DNA from: Halorientalis pallida
Lineage (GTDB): Archaea > Halobacteriota > Halobacteria > Halobacteriales > Haloarculaceae
Assembly (NCBI RefSeq): GCF_004118325.1
Contig: NZ_RDFA01000004.1
Span: 62,001-126,000 of the forward strand
Reading direction: 5' to 3'
DNA length: 64,000 nucleotides
The notes below the pieces were generated by a model, which saw nothing but the letters and a program-made list of their open reading frames with translations, had not been told where the DNA came from and made no database searches. The first letter of the stretch is position 1, and each line of letters opens with the position of its first letter. This document shows positions 42,754 to 52,337 of the stretch, piece after piece. Made by a program: the position numbers and the translations under genes.

Positions 42754-44517
42754 TCACGTGGCCCGTAGCAGTTCCAGCCGCGTCACCGCCCCGGAGTCGG
42801 TGTTCGACCAGGTGACCGACCCGCCGGAGTTGCGGACGATCCAGTCGATCAGCCACAGGCCGATCCCGCTGGCGTGGATCAACTCGGTCTCCTCGCCGCT
42901 CTCGAGGGCCACCATCTCCTGTTCGGGGATGCCGGGGCCCTCGTCGCGGATCGTGAGAGTGACGGTGTCGTCGTCGACCCGGACGTCGATCTCGACCGTC
43001 GGGTCCGGGCTGTGGTCGTGGACGATGGCGTTCTCGATGGCGTTCTCGATGGCCGCAGAGAGGTACGCGTTCCCGCGGACGGCGACGTCCGAAGGTACGT
43101 CGGTGTGGATGGTCGCCTCGGGATGGTCGACCCTGATGTCGGCCAGCGTGTCGGTGAGCAGGGCCCCGAGGTCGATGTCGATGAGGTCGTACTCGGTGCC
43201 GACGACGCGGTCGACGATGCGGGTCTTGCGGCTCGTGGTCGCGAGGTCTTCGGCGGTGGCGACGATCTGTTCTGCCTTGGCCGTCACGTCGTCGCCGGTG
43301 GCGTTGGCGGCGATCCACTCGGCGTTGCCCTGGACGACGTTGATGTCGTTGCGGATGTTGTGCCGGATGATTCGCGAGAGGACCTGCTTGAGGGTCTGGA
43401 GTTCCTGTTCGCGGTTGCGCAGGCGCTGTTCGCGTTCCTTCTGGTTCGTGATGTCGTTCATCACGATGGCGCGGCCGACGGCAGTGCCCTCGTCGCCGGT
43501 GATCGCGGAGACGCTAACGTCGTAGCAGTTCCGGTCGCCGTTTCCGGACTGCACCCAGATCTGCTGGCGGCTCTCCGCGCCGACCAGTCCGTCCTCGAAG
43601 TACTCCTCGAGGTCGACGACTTCCTGGATCGGCTTGCCGATGAGTCGCTCCTGGGTGTCCAGCATCGCCTTGGCCTTCTTGTTCACGTCGACGACGTAGT
43701 CGGTGGCGTCGAGGATGACGACGCCGCTGTCCATCTCCTCGACGACGAAGTCCCGGGCCAGCGGGACGACGTTGTCCGAGCGGGGGCTGAGCAGTCCGAG
43801 GAACCGGTCGACGGGTAGCGACCGCACGAATCGCCTGCTGGCCAGCACGATCAGTCCGAAGACGCCCCAGAACAGGAAGACGATCGGGACGAACATCATG
43901 TGGGGCAGCGGGCTGTAGCCGGCCACCGAGAGGATGTTGGCCAGCCAGATGGTGAGACTGGCCAACAAGAGGAGAAAAGAGAAGGTCCGGTAGAGGTTGC
44001 GCGAGCGCCGGAACTTCTTGAACAGGACGACGTGGGTGATCGCGTGGATGATGTAGACGACGAGGATGGCGACCCAGAGACCGGGACTCCACTCGTGTCC
44101 GATGCTGGCCCAGTCGCCGGTCGTGTCGACGGTCCGCTCGACGAACACGAGGTCGTGGAGCGGATTCGAGACGCTGAGCACGGTGATCGACGCGACGGCG
44201 ACGCCGAAGACGGTGAGCACCGGCCAGGACAGCCACCGCTCGTAGCCGCTGTAACTGAGACAGAACAGACACCAGGTCGCCGTCGTCAGGGCGGCAAAGC
44301 CCAGGACCGACCCCAACAGCACCCGTGTCAGGAGGGGGTCGACGGCGGTCAGCGCGGCCGCCGAACTGGCGGCCCACAGGAACATCGAGACCATCGCCCA
44401 CGCGTACATGCTCGCCGAGAGCCGGTCGCTCTGTCGCTGGACGTAATACGCACTGAGGGCGGCGAGTAGCGCACTCGCGATTAGTGGGACCGTGTACGGC
44501 GTGTGCTGAACCCTCAT
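42754..44517 (-). CDS. Membrane histidine kinase with 7TM sensor and PAS domain
   Basis: 587 residues. Seven N-terminal helices (1-228; for example MVSMFLWAASSAAALTAV and VPIVFLFWGVFGLIVL) match the archaeal/bacterial 7TM histidine-kinase input module. A PAS domain follows at about 255-360 (GVVILDATDYVVDVNKKAKA). The phospho-acceptor His is near residue 386 in IIRHNIRNDINVVQGNAEWI. The ATPase domain has ENAIENAIVHD (N box), DEGPGIP (G1) and GIGLWLIDWIV (G2). No response regulator is adjacent, so it is an orphan kinase, as is frequent in haloarchaea. A GTG 3 bp upstream is an alternative start. Confidence 0.93.
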   Translation of the reverse strand: MRVQHTPYTVPLIASALLAALSAYYVQRQSDRLSASMYAWAMVSMFLWAASSAAALTAVDPLLTRVLLGSVLGFAALTTATWCLFCLSYSGYERWLSWPVLTVFGVAVASITVLSVSNPLHDLVFVERTVDTTGDWASIGHEWSPGLWVAILVVYIIHAITHVVLFKKFRRSRNLYRTFSFLLLLASLTIWLANILSVAGYSPLPHMMFVPIVFLFWGVFGLIVLASRRFVRSLPVDRFLGLLSPRSDNVVPLARDFVVEEMDSGVVILDATDYVVDVNKKAKAMLDTQERLIGKPIQEVVDLEEYFEDGLVGAESRQQIWVQSGNGDRNCYDVSVSAITGDEGTAVGRAIVMNDITNQKEREQRLRNREQELQTLKQVLSRIIRHNIRNDINVVQGNAEWIAANATGDDVTAKAEQIVATAEDLATTSRKTRIVDRVVGTEYDLIDIDLGALLTDTLADIRVDHPEATIHTDVPSDVAVRGNAYLSAAIENAIENAIVHDHSPDPTVEIDVRVDDDTVTLTIRDEGPGIPEQEMVALESGEETELIHASGIGLWLIDWIVRNSGGSVTWSNTDSGAVTRLELLRAT

Positions 44518-44644
44518 CACAGATGTGGGACCGGAATCCTGGAGATGTAGCCGCCGAAATGAACGTCAGGTCACAGGTAAAAGGTTGGCCGTGTATTGAC
44601 AGCCGATACCGTCCGGGAAGCCGCGTGACCTGCGGACGGCACCG

Positions 44645-44666
44645 GGTTCGGACCGAACCTTTTCAC
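44645..44666 (+). promoter_or_regulatory. Palindrome plus TATA box of the 44689 epimerase gene
   Basis: GGTTCGG-A-CCGAACC (44645-44659) is an almost perfect 15-bp dyad that runs directly into CCTTTTCAC (44658-44666), the TATA element 23-29 bp before the ATG at 44689. It covers the BRE, where a bound protein would block TFB. Confidence 0.5.
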
Positions 44667-44688
44667 ACAGGGCGTCGTGAACTAAGGC

Positions 44689-45678
44689 ATGACCCAGGCG
44701 CTCGTCATCGGTGGAACCCGGTTCATCGGTCGTCACACTGTCACTGAGTTGCGGGACCACGGCTACGACGTGGCGATCTTCAACCGCGGCGAACACGACG
44801 ACCCGTTCGCCGACACGGCCGTCGAACACGTCCAGGGCGACCGTACCGACGACGCCGACCTTGCCGACGCCGCCCACGCCGTCTCCCCGGACGTGGTGAT
44901 CGACTGCGTCGCCTACCGCCCCCGCGAGGTCCGGACGGCGACGCGCGTCTTCGACGACGTCGACGCCTACGTCGTCGTCTCCAGCGGCGCGGCCTACGGC
45001 GAGGAGGCCATCCCGAAACGCGAGGGCGAAACCGGCCTCTGTGCGTGTTCCGACGAGCAGGCGACCGACGACTCGAAGGCGAGTTACGGGCCACGGAAGG
45101 CCGAAGGGGACCGGGCGGTGTTCACCGCGGCCGAGAAGGGTGTGCGCGCGATGAGCGTCCGGCCCTGCAACGTCTACGGCCCATACGACTACACCGGCCG
45201 GGTGGACTACTGGATCGACCGGGTCGCGAATCACGACCGTGTGCTCGTCCCAGGTGACGGCACGAACGTCTGGCATCGGGCCTACGTCGAGGACGTGGCC
45301 GCGGCGCTCCGGATCGTCGCCGAGGAGGGGACGCCGGGCGAGGCCTACAACGTCGGCGACCGTCGGGCGACGACGCTCGACGAACTCGTCGATGGAATCG
45401 CCAGGGTACTCGACGAGTCGGTCGAGATCGTCCACGCCGGACCGCGGGAACTCGCGGCCGGCGACATCGATGCCGGCGACTTTCCGCTCTATCGGGACTA
45501 CCCCCACCTGCTGTCGACCGCGAAACTGTCGGGATTGGGGTGGGACTCGACGCCGGTCGCGGACGCACTGGCGACGACGGTCGAGCAGTACGTCGAGAGC
45601 GACCGCGACGGGAGCGAGTACGGCCCCGACCGCGAGGACGAAGCCCGCGTGCTGGGCGTGCTGGACACGCTGGCGTGA
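44689..45678 (+). CDS. NAD-dependent epimerase/dehydratase (extended SDR)
   Basis: 329 residues. TQALVIGGTRFIGRHTVTEL is the N-terminal Rossmann motif, followed by FNRGEHDDPF, DCVAYRP and SSGAAYGEE. The catalytic Y-x3-K is in SYGPRKAEGDRAV, followed by VRPCNVYGPYD and a C-terminal WHRAYVEDVAAALRI. Extended SDRs of this kind act on nucleotide sugars; similar proteins are also found as RNA-binding chloroplast CSP41-like proteins. No sugar gene is next door and the substrate is unknown. The ATG is fixed by the TATA box. Confidence 0.87.
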   Translation: MTQALVIGGTRFIGRHTVTELRDHGYDVAIFNRGEHDDPFADTAVEHVQGDRTDDADLADAAHAVSPDVVIDCVAYRPREVRTATRVFDDVDAYVVVSSGAAYGEEAIPKREGETGLCACSDEQATDDSKASYGPRKAEGDRAVFTAAEKGVRAMSVRPCNVYGPYDYTGRVDYWIDRVANHDRVLVPGDGTNVWHRAYVEDVAAALRIVAEEGTPGEAYNVGDRRATTLDELVDGIARVLDESVEIVHAGPRELAAGDIDAGDFPLYRDYPHLLSTAKLSGLGWDSTPVADALATTVEQYVESDRDGSEYGPDREDEARVLGVLDTLA

Positions 45679-45757
45679 GTCTCCGTCCGTCGTTCCGCCG
45701 GGAGGCCATCCTCTATCGAGAGAAAAGGGTTTCACGCGTCGGCCGAGACGGGAACAC

Positions 45758-46813
45758 ATGTTCGACAAGTCGACGTGGATACGCCTGCCCCGGAACGTGG
45801 TGGTCGGGCACGGCGTCCTCGACGAGACGGTCGACGCCGTCGCGGAACTCCACCTGACGGGCCGGCCGCTCGTGGTGACGAGTCCGACGCCCCGGGAAGT
45901 GGCGGGGGACCGCGTCGTCGAAGGGTTCGGGAAGGAGGGAGCCGATCCGGCGCTGACGACGGTCCAGGAGGCCAGCTTCGGGGAAGTCGAACGCGTCATC
46001 GAGACGGCACAGGCCGAGGAGGTCGGCTTCCTGATCGGCGTCGGTGGCGGGAAAGTCATCGATATCACGAAGATGGCGGCCGACGAACTCGGGAAGGGGT
46101 TCGTCTCGGTGCCGACGGCGGCCAGTCACGACGGCATCGTCAGCGGCCGCGGCTCGGTGCCCGAGGAGGACACGCGCCACAGCGTGGCCGCGGAACCGCC
46201 GCTGGCGGTCGTCGCCGACACCGAAATCCTCGCAGAGGCCCCCTGGCGGCTCACGACTGCCGGGTGTGCGGACATCATCAGCAACTACACCGCCGTCAAG
46301 GACTGGCAACTCGCCCACCGGTTGAAAAACGTCGAGTACTCGGAGTACGCGGGCGCACTCAGTCAGATGACCGCGGAGATGTTGGTCGAGAACGCCGACT
46401 CGGTCAAGAAAGGGCTCGAAGAGTCGGCGTGGGTCGTCGTCAAGGCGCTCGTCTCCTCGGGCGTGGCGATGTCCATCGCCGGGTCGTCCCGGCCGGCCAG
46501 CGGCGCCGAACACCTCTTCTCCCACCAACTCGACCGGCTCGTGCCCGGGGCAGCGCTCCACGGTCATCAGGTCGGCGTCGGGTCCATTATTACGGAGTAC
46601 CTCCACAGCGGCGAGACCGAGTGGCGCAAAATCAGGGACGCGCTGGCCCGGATCGGCGCGCCGACGACGGCCGATGAACTCGGGATCGACGACGAGACGG
46701 TGATCGAGGCGCTGACGACGGCCCACCGTATCCGGGACCGCTACACGATCCTCGGCGACGGCGTGAGCGAGCCGGCGGCCCGCGAGGCGGCCCGCGCGAC
46801 CGGCGTCATATGA
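45758..46813 (+). CDS. egsA: sn-Glycerol-1-phosphate dehydrogenase
   Basis: 351 residues. GVGGGKVIDITKMAADEL binds the dinucleotide. VSVPTAASHDGIVSG and RPASGAEHLFSHQLDRL contribute zinc ligands, and ALHGHQVGVGSI carries the distal His. It reduces dihydroxyacetone phosphate to glycerol-1-phosphate, the chirality-defining step of archaeal membrane lipid synthesis. The length is normal. AGAAAAGGGTTTC about 30 bp upstream is a likely promoter box. The 3' end overlaps a convergent gene by 8 bp. Confidence 0.96.
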   Translation: MFDKSTWIRLPRNVVVGHGVLDETVDAVAELHLTGRPLVVTSPTPREVAGDRVVEGFGKEGADPALTTVQEASFGEVERVIETAQAEEVGFLIGVGGGKVIDITKMAADELGKGFVSVPTAASHDGIVSGRGSVPEEDTRHSVAAEPPLAVVADTEILAEAPWRLTTAGCADIISNYTAVKDWQLAHRLKNVEYSEYAGALSQMTAEMLVENADSVKKGLEESAWVVVKALVSSGVAMSIAGSSRPASGAEHLFSHQLDRLVPGAALHGHQVGVGSIITEYLHSGETEWRKIRDALARIGAPTTADELGIDDETVIEALTTAHRIRDRYTILGDGVSEPAAREAARATGVI

Positions 46814-47285
46814 GGAGTTGACTCTCCGGCGGGTCGGCGCGCCACCGACAGTCCGCCGGCAGGGTGCCGTCGACGTGTGTCCCGTCGAACAGCGCGACCA
46901 GGCGGTACACCGGATCGTCGTCCGCGTCGTGTTCGTTCCGGACGCCGGCGATGGTGACAGCCTGGAGGCCGTCGATCCGGCACTCGACACCGACCGAGTT
47001 GGTGACGGCGCGGCGGGCGCGGTCCTCGATGGATTCCGCTGGACCGACGGCCGACCCGGGCGGTCGCGCCTCGTCGCCGTCGGACATGACGAGTACCTCG
47101 CCCGCCTCGTTTCGGACGTGCACGTCCGCTCGGGCGACCGACTGCCGCCACTCCTGGACGGTCTCCTCGTAACAGCCCGACGGAATCGACACTGTCGTCT
47201 GGGACACCGGGAACGACTCGTACCCCTGTTCGAGTTCGGCCAACATGTCTTCGACGCGGTCCCGGGACCGACCGGCAAGACTCAT
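46806..47285 (-). CDS. Hypothetical acidic protein, possibly NUDIX-like in part
   Basis: 159 residues, soluble. The N-terminus is helical (GRSRDRVEDMLAELEQGYES). The middle is beta-rich with VHVRNEAGEVLVMSDGDEAR and RARRAVTNSVGVECRIDGLQ, which loosely recalls NUDIX arrangements, but the NUDIX box G-x5-E-x7-R-E-U-x-E-E is absent. A TTAAAC box (47311-47316) lies 26-31 bp before the ATG at 47285. It is convergent with egsA, with an 8-bp overlap. Confidence 0.65.
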   Translation of the reverse strand: MSLAGRSRDRVEDMLAELEQGYESFPVSQTTVSIPSGCYEETVQEWRQSVARADVHVRNEAGEVLVMSDGDEARPPGSAVGPAESIEDRARRAVTNSVGVECRIDGLQAVTIAGVRNEHDADDDPVYRLVALFDGTHVDGTLPADCRWRADPPESQLLI

Positions 47286-47310
47286 GCAACCAGACACGGA
47301 CCAGCGAACG

Positions 47311-47316
47311 TTAAAC
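47311..47316 (-). promoter_or_regulatory. TATA box of the 47285 gene
   Basis: GTTTAA on the minus strand, 26-31 bp before the ATG at 47285. Confidence 0.5.
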
Positions 47317-47415
47317 CCGTCACATCTTTTCGACCTCTCGGTAAGGACGCAACCCCCGATTGACGCCGGACGGAGAGCGGATGGTATCGAGCGATGAGCC
47401 GACCGAAAGCGGTGG

Positions 47416-48306
47416 TCAGCCGAGGTCGGCGTTGCGGAAGACGGAGTGGGCCACCAGCACGGAGCCGACCACCCAGACGAGCAAGACGAGCAAGGCGAAG
47501 TACTCCGACAGGTAGAACGCGCCCGATTGCTGAGCCTGGACTGCGCGTCGTGGGACACCGTCCAGTCCGAGACCGGGATACCTCGCGATCGGGACGACGA
47601 GCGACACGACCCGAGAGTACGCGGCACTCGGGGAGAGGTACGTGAGAAAGAGGTACCAGCTCGGTGGTTGGAGGGGCACCGCTCCACCGGCGAACACCGA
47701 GTAGAAAAACTGGGTGATGCCGGTCCAGATGGCCTGGGTCACGACGAACAGGGCGACGACGGCCATCACCGCTCGCCGTCGGGTGCTCACGATCGCCGAG
47801 GTACTCACCGACAGGGTCGTGTAGACACCCCCGAGCAGGACCGTCGCGAGAAACATACCGACGAACCGCCAGAGGAAATCGAGCGGCGAGGTTAGGCCGA
47901 CGAGCACCAGGATGCTAGCGATCATGGTGAGAAACCCGGCAGCGATACCGACGCCGATCACGGCCGTCCGGCCGAGGACCTTCCCGACGAGAATCTCCGC
48001 GCGCTCGAAGGGCAGTCCGAGCAGGAGTTTTATACTCCCCGTTCGCCGCTCACCGACGATCGACACGTAGCCGGCGATCAGCGCGAGAATACAGACGATC
48101 CAGGAGATCCACTGCGTCAGTCCACCGAGGACGAGCACCGGGAGGAACCGTTGGGGAAAGCCCTGCGGGAGTTGCGCCTGTGAGACACGGAACGTAGCGA
48201 AGATAGCGATCAGTGCCAGGGCACCGCTGAGAGCCCAGACCGTCTTCGACCTGATGGCGTCGTCGAAGTCCTTCCGGGCCATCGTGACGAGCTGGTGGTC
48301 TCTCAT
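47416..48306 (-). CDS. ABC-2 type transporter permease
   Basis: 296 residues, six membrane helices. It starts with the cytosolic MRDHQLVTMARKDFDDAIRS typical of NosY/ABC-2 permeases, and GERRTGSIKLLLGLPFERAE forms the coupling helix. Its ATG overlaps the stop of the ATPase gene by 4 bp, so the two make one exporter. ABC-2 systems export drugs, polysaccharides or lipids, or act on membrane protein complexes; the cargo is unknown. Confidence 0.88.
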   Translation of the reverse strand: MRDHQLVTMARKDFDDAIRSKTVWALSGALALIAIFATFRVSQAQLPQGFPQRFLPVLVLGGLTQWISWIVCILALIAGYVSIVGERRTGSIKLLLGLPFERAEILVGKVLGRTAVIGVGIAAGFLTMIASILVLVGLTSPLDFLWRFVGMFLATVLLGGVYTTLSVSTSAIVSTRRRAVMAVVALFVVTQAIWTGITQFFYSVFAGGAVPLQPPSWYLFLTYLSPSAAYSRVVSLVVPIARYPGLGLDGVPRRAVQAQQSGAFYLSEYFALLVLLVWVVGSVLVAHSVFRNADLG

Positions 48307-49244
48307 GCCGACACCTCCGGTTCGGGCTCGTCCGCGTCCTCGTCGATCAGTTCGGCGAACAGCTCTTCGAGCGACGATTCGGCGGTCTCGAAGTCCACGA
48401 CGGTCGCGCCGCCCTCTTCGAGCCGGTTGATGACCTTGGCCTTCGCCGTCGAGTCCGACAGGTTCATCGTCAGCTCCGGCCCGTCGGCCCGGACGTTGCT
48501 CACGTCGTCCATCGCTTCCAGATCCGACAGCGTGAGGTCCGGTTGCTGGTCGACGGTGACGTGTAGCGTCGTCCCGACGCCGATAGTGTCGCGGATCTCG
48601 TCGAGGGTCGCCACCTCGATGAGTCGGCCCTCGTTCATGATACCGACCCGATCACAGACCGCCTCCACCTGCCCCAGGATGTGGCTGGAGAAGAAGACGG
48701 TCGCACCCCGGTCGACCTCTTCCCGGATGATGTCCCGCATCAGTCGGATGCCGTTCGGGTCCAGCCCCGTGGACGGTTCGTCGAGGATCAGCAGGTCCGG
48801 TTCGCCGATCAGGGCCATCCCGAGGACGAGCCGCTGGGCCATCCCCTTCGAGTAGTCCCCGGCGTTCCGCTCGGCGTCCTCGGGGTCGAGCCCCACCCGG
48901 TCGAGGATGTCGTCGGGATCGTCGTCGGCCTGGCGAGCCTGCACGACGAACTCCAGGTGTCGCCGGCCCGAGAGCCGTTCGTACAGCTTGTAGGCGTCGG
49001 GCAGGACGCCCACCCGTTCGCGGATGGCGACGGCCTCCCCCCGCGTCCGGTGGCCGAAGACGCGCGCCTCCCCCGAGGTCGGCGGCGTGTAGTCCAGCAA
49101 CATGTTGATGAGCGTCGACTTCCCGGCCCCGTTCGGTCCCAGAAAGCCGAAGACCTCCCCCTGTTCGACGGTCAGGTCGACCGAATCGACGGCGACCACC
49201 TCCCCGTAACGCCGTGTCAAGGCGTCCGTCTCGATCGCTGCCAT
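48303..49244 (-). CDS. ABC transporter ATP-binding protein (ABC-2 exporter)
   Basis: 313 residues. Walker A is GFLGPNGAGKSTLINMLL, the signature motif is NAGDYSKGMAQRL and Walker B is LLILDEPSTGLDP, with the switch His in FFSSHILGQ. The C-terminal 90 residues (DTIGVGTTLHVTVDQQPDL onward) form the accessory domain common in ABC-2 ATPases. It energises the permease encoded immediately downstream (4-bp overlap). GGTGA sits 2 bp before the ATG, favouring this start over an in-frame codon just upstream. Confidence 0.93.
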   Translation of the reverse strand: MAAIETDALTRRYGEVVAVDSVDLTVEQGEVFGFLGPNGAGKSTLINMLLDYTPPTSGEARVFGHRTRGEAVAIRERVGVLPDAYKLYERLSGRRHLEFVVQARQADDDPDDILDRVGLDPEDAERNAGDYSKGMAQRLVLGMALIGEPDLLILDEPSTGLDPNGIRLMRDIIREEVDRGATVFFSSHILGQVEAVCDRVGIMNEGRLIEVATLDEIRDTIGVGTTLHVTVDQQPDLTLSDLEAMDDVSNVRADGPELTMNLSDSTAKAKVINRLEEGGATVVDFETAESSLEELFAELIDEDADEPEPEVSA

Positions 49245-49297
49245 ACTCACCCTCTCTACTGCCCCGTCAACAAGTTTTCCCCTTCGACAGTAACAGG

Positions 49298-51100
49298 TTA
49301 GACGTGCCGGTCGAGGAAGTCGACCACGGCCGTGTAGGCCGCGATCCTGTTTTCCAGCTTGGAGATCCCGTGGCCCTCGTCCTCGAAGATCAGTTTCTCG
49401 ACGGGGACGCCCTGGGACTGGACCTCCTCGACGATCTGTTCGGCCTCCCCGACGGGCACCCGTGGGTCGTTCGCGCCGTGGAGGACGAACAGTGGAGCCG
49501 TGATTCGGTCGGCGTGGTTGAGCGGGCTGATCGATTCGAGGAAGGCCCGGTCGTCCTCCAGCGAGCCGTACTCGGCCTCGCGGTGTTCCTGCCGCCACGC
49601 ACCCGTGTTCTCGAGGAAGGTGACGAAGTTGGCGATCCCCACGGAGTCGACGCCGGCTGCCCAGAGGTCCGGGTACTCCGTCAGCGCCGCCAGCACCACG
49701 AACCCGCCGTAGGAGCCGCCCTTGGCGACGATCCGGTCGGGGTCGACCGCGGCGTGGTCGGTGAGCCACTCGACGGCCGCCCGGATATCCTGCACCGAGT
49801 CCATCCGCTTTTCCACGTCGTCGAGGTGCGTGTAGGCCGTGCCGTAGCCCGTCGAGCCCCGGACGTTGGGCTCGAAGACCGCGTAGCCCCGCGAGAGGAA
49901 GTACTGGGTGAGCCCCGAGAAAGAGGGGCGACGCTGGCTCTCGGGCCCGCCGTGGATGTCGACGATCACGGGGACGCCACCGGACGGTCTGTGCTCCTCG
50001 GCTGGCAGCGTGAAGTAGGCTGGAATCGCCCGGCCGTCGAAGGTCTCGTAGTGGACGAGTTCGGGCTCCCGGAAGGAGGATCGGGGGATGCCGGCGGTCG
50101 AGGCGCGGGTCCACTGCTCGGTCTCGCCGGACTCGAAGGCGACGCGGTGGACGTTCGTGTTGTTGGTCCGACTCGACGCAGAGAGCGCGAAGGTCTCGCC
50201 GTCGGGACCGAAGCTCACGCCGCCGGCGGTACCTTCGGGCAGGTCGGGCGCGGGCCGGGGGTCGTACTCGGTCGCGCCCGTCAACGCGCCGACCGTGATA
50301 TCGGTGTAGCCGTCGACGTTCCGGGAGAACGCCAGGCGGCCGGTCTCGTCGTCCAGCGCGATGCCGTCGACGTTCCACTCCCCGCCGTCCTCGACGACGG
50401 CGAAGTCCCCCGTGTCCAGGTCGAGCCGTTCCAGCCGGAGTGTGTCGCTATCGCGGTCGGTACAGCAGTAGATCGCCTCGCCGTCGGGACCCCAGGAGGG
50501 ACTGTTGTACCTGACGTCCCCGTCGTGGGGCGTGACGTGTTCGAGGTCGCGCGAGTCGAGATGGAGGACGTACAGGTCCTTGTCGAACGAGGAGGTGTGT
50601 TCGGTGACCAGCAGGCAGTCGTCGTCGGGGCTCCAGCCCGCCAGCGCGAGCCAGCCGTCGCCCTCGTAGACGAGGTCGGTCGCCTCCCCCTGCTCGTCGC
50701 GGCCCTGCACGTACACGTCGAAGACGGACTCGTCGCGGCGGTTTGCGGCGAAGGCGATGCGGTCGCCGTCGTGGGACCAGCCGCCCCAGTAGTGGATGGC
50801 GTCGGGCGTGTCGGTGAGTGGGTGGACGTCGCCCGAGTCCAGGTCGAGGCTGAACAGCTGGGTGAACTCGTCGCCGCCTTCGTCCATGCCGAAGGCGAGT
50901 TCGCGGCGCTCGGGCGAGAACGAACAGAAGGTGACGCGTTCGTCGTAGAAGGTGCGTTGATCGGGCCAGCCGGCGGGGTCGTCGAGCGTCCAGATCTGTG
51001 GCGTGCCGGTCGTGTCCATCAGGAAGGCGACGGTGCCGTCCGGACCCATGGACGCGCCGTAGGCGCTGCGGACGTTGAGGTACCGCTCCAGGTCGTGCAT
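49298..51100 (-). CDS. Prolyl oligopeptidase-family (S9) serine peptidase
   Basis: 600 residues. The N-terminal beta-propeller has repeated WGGWSHDGDRIAFAANRRDE and WSPDDDCLLVTEH blades. The C-terminal alpha/beta hydrolase domain has IVDIHGGPESQRRPSF, the nucleophile in KGGSYGGFVVLAAL, Asp in HGANDPRVPV and His in DEGHGISK, the S9C acylaminoacyl-peptidase pattern. It has no signal peptide, so it is a cytosolic peptide scavenger. The ATG at 51100 is supported by the AT box 23-37 bp upstream; the longer frame to 51184 is not. Confidence 0.94.
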   Translation of the reverse strand: MHDLERYLNVRSAYGASMGPDGTVAFLMDTTGTPQIWTLDDPAGWPDQRTFYDERVTFCSFSPERRELAFGMDEGGDEFTQLFSLDLDSGDVHPLTDTPDAIHYWGGWSHDGDRIAFAANRRDESVFDVYVQGRDEQGEATDLVYEGDGWLALAGWSPDDDCLLVTEHTSSFDKDLYVLHLDSRDLEHVTPHDGDVRYNSPSWGPDGEAIYCCTDRDSDTLRLERLDLDTGDFAVVEDGGEWNVDGIALDDETGRLAFSRNVDGYTDITVGALTGATEYDPRPAPDLPEGTAGGVSFGPDGETFALSASSRTNNTNVHRVAFESGETEQWTRASTAGIPRSSFREPELVHYETFDGRAIPAYFTLPAEEHRPSGGVPVIVDIHGGPESQRRPSFSGLTQYFLSRGYAVFEPNVRGSTGYGTAYTHLDDVEKRMDSVQDIRAAVEWLTDHAAVDPDRIVAKGGSYGGFVVLAALTEYPDLWAAGVDSVGIANFVTFLENTGAWRQEHREAEYGSLEDDRAFLESISPLNHADRITAPLFVLHGANDPRVPVGEAEQIVEEVQSQGVPVEKLIFEDEGHGISKLENRIAAYTAVVDFLDRHV

Positions 51101-51122
51101 GGCTGTCGGTCGGACGGACAGC

Positions 51123-51137
51123 GTATACGTTTTTATC
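51123..51137 (-). promoter_or_regulatory. TATA region of the S9 peptidase gene
   Basis: GATAAAAACGTATAC on the minus strand, 23-37 bp before the ATG at 51100. A box ATTTTTGA at 51194-51201 on the other strand serves the divergent glycosyltransferase (24-31 bp before 51225). Confidence 0.6.
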
Positions 51138-51224
51138 CGACGACCCGGCGACGCGACCGAAAGGAGCGCCTCCGTGTCGGACAAAGGACAGGGATTTTTG
51201 ATCGGTCGCCGTGTCCCCCCGGGT

Positions 51225-52283
51225 ATGCGGGTCGCCTTCGTGTCGGAGCGGACGGTGTTTCACGAATCCACCGAGGGGCGGGACCGCCTCCACCGCATCG
51301 CGACGAACCTCGAGGCTCGCGGCCACGACGTGATCGTCTACTGCGCCCAGTGGTGGCCGGACTACCCCGAGACCATCGAGCACGAGGGGATCACCTACCG
51401 CGGGATCACCGTCTCCGACTCGAAGGCGGCCTTTCTCGCCCGGATTCCCTGGGTGGTGGCACTGGACCGCCCGGACGTGATTCACGCGACGCCCGAACCG
51501 CCGGCCGTCGTCACCGCGGCGAAACTCGCGGCCCTCCCCGCCCGCGCACCGTTGGTCGTCGAGTGGTTCGGCGACGAGAGCCTACCCGACTCGCGAACGA
51601 CGAGATACGCCGCGAAGGTGCCGGATACCGTGATCACCCCCTCGGAACTGGTCCGGACTCACGTCCGCGAACACGGAGCGACCAGCGACAACACGCGAGT
51701 CGTCCCCGAGAGCATCGACACGTCGCTGATCGACGAGGTCGAACCGGACGCGGACGCCGACATCGTCTACGCCCGGGATCTGGACGCCGACGCGAACGTC
51801 CAGACGCTGTTGCTCGCGCTGGCCGAGTTGCGCCGCCGGGACTGGTCGGCGACGATCGTCGGCGACGGCCCCCGGCGCGAGGAGATCGAACAACAGGCCG
51901 CAGACCTCCGGATCGACGACCGGATCACCTTCGCCGGCGACCTCGACCGCGAGGAGCGGCTCTCGATCTACCGGGGCGCACACACCTTCGTCCACACCGC
52001 ATTCCGGGAGAACTTCGCCACGGAGTTGCTCTGGGCGCTGGCCTGTGGCTGTATCGGTATCGTCGAGTACCAGGCCGAGTCCAGCGCGCACGAACTCATC
52101 GAGACCTACCGCCGGAGCTTTCGGGTCACCGACGACGAGGAACTCACCGAGGCCATCCGGGACGCCGCCGGCATGGAACGGCTGGATCGAGACCCCGACA
52201 TGGACCAGTACGACCACGAGGAAGTCCTCGATCAGTACCTCGACTGCTATCGGGACCTGCGCGAGGAACGCGGCCTGTTTTGA
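51225..52283 (+). CDS. Glycosyltransferase, GT4-like
   Basis: 352 residues of GT-B fold. It starts MRVAFVSERTVFHESTEGRD with HDVIVYCAQWWPDYPETIEH, then VITPSELVRTHVREHG, SATIVGDGPRREEIEQQAAD and FVHTAFRENFATELLWALAC, in which the E-x7-E-type donor-binding motif sits. It transfers a sugar to a lipid or polysaccharide acceptor. Family 4 enzymes in haloarchaea act in glycolipid or S-layer glycan synthesis. The donor is unknown and no other glycan gene is adjacent apart from the epimerase at 44.7 kb. Confidence 0.88.
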   Translation: MRVAFVSERTVFHESTEGRDRLHRIATNLEARGHDVIVYCAQWWPDYPETIEHEGITYRGITVSDSKAAFLARIPWVVALDRPDVIHATPEPPAVVTAAKLAALPARAPLVVEWFGDESLPDSRTTRYAAKVPDTVITPSELVRTHVREHGATSDNTRVVPESIDTSLIDEVEPDADADIVYARDLDADANVQTLLLALAELRRRDWSATIVGDGPRREEIEQQAADLRIDDRITFAGDLDREERLSIYRGAHTFVHTAFRENFATELLWALACGCIGIVEYQAESSAHELIETYRRSFRVTDDEELTEAIRDAAGMERLDRDPDMDQYDHEEVLDQYLDCYRDLREERGLF

Positions 52284-52337
52284 TGGGGCTCACTTCTACG
52301 GCGTCCAGGCTTTCCCTCGCGGGCTGGAAGTATCGGT

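Noticed and set aside
46806-47285. NUDIX hydrolase
   Set aside because: The strand pattern is suggestive, but the NUDIX box G-x5-E-x7-R-E-U-x-E-E is absent; left as hypothetical.
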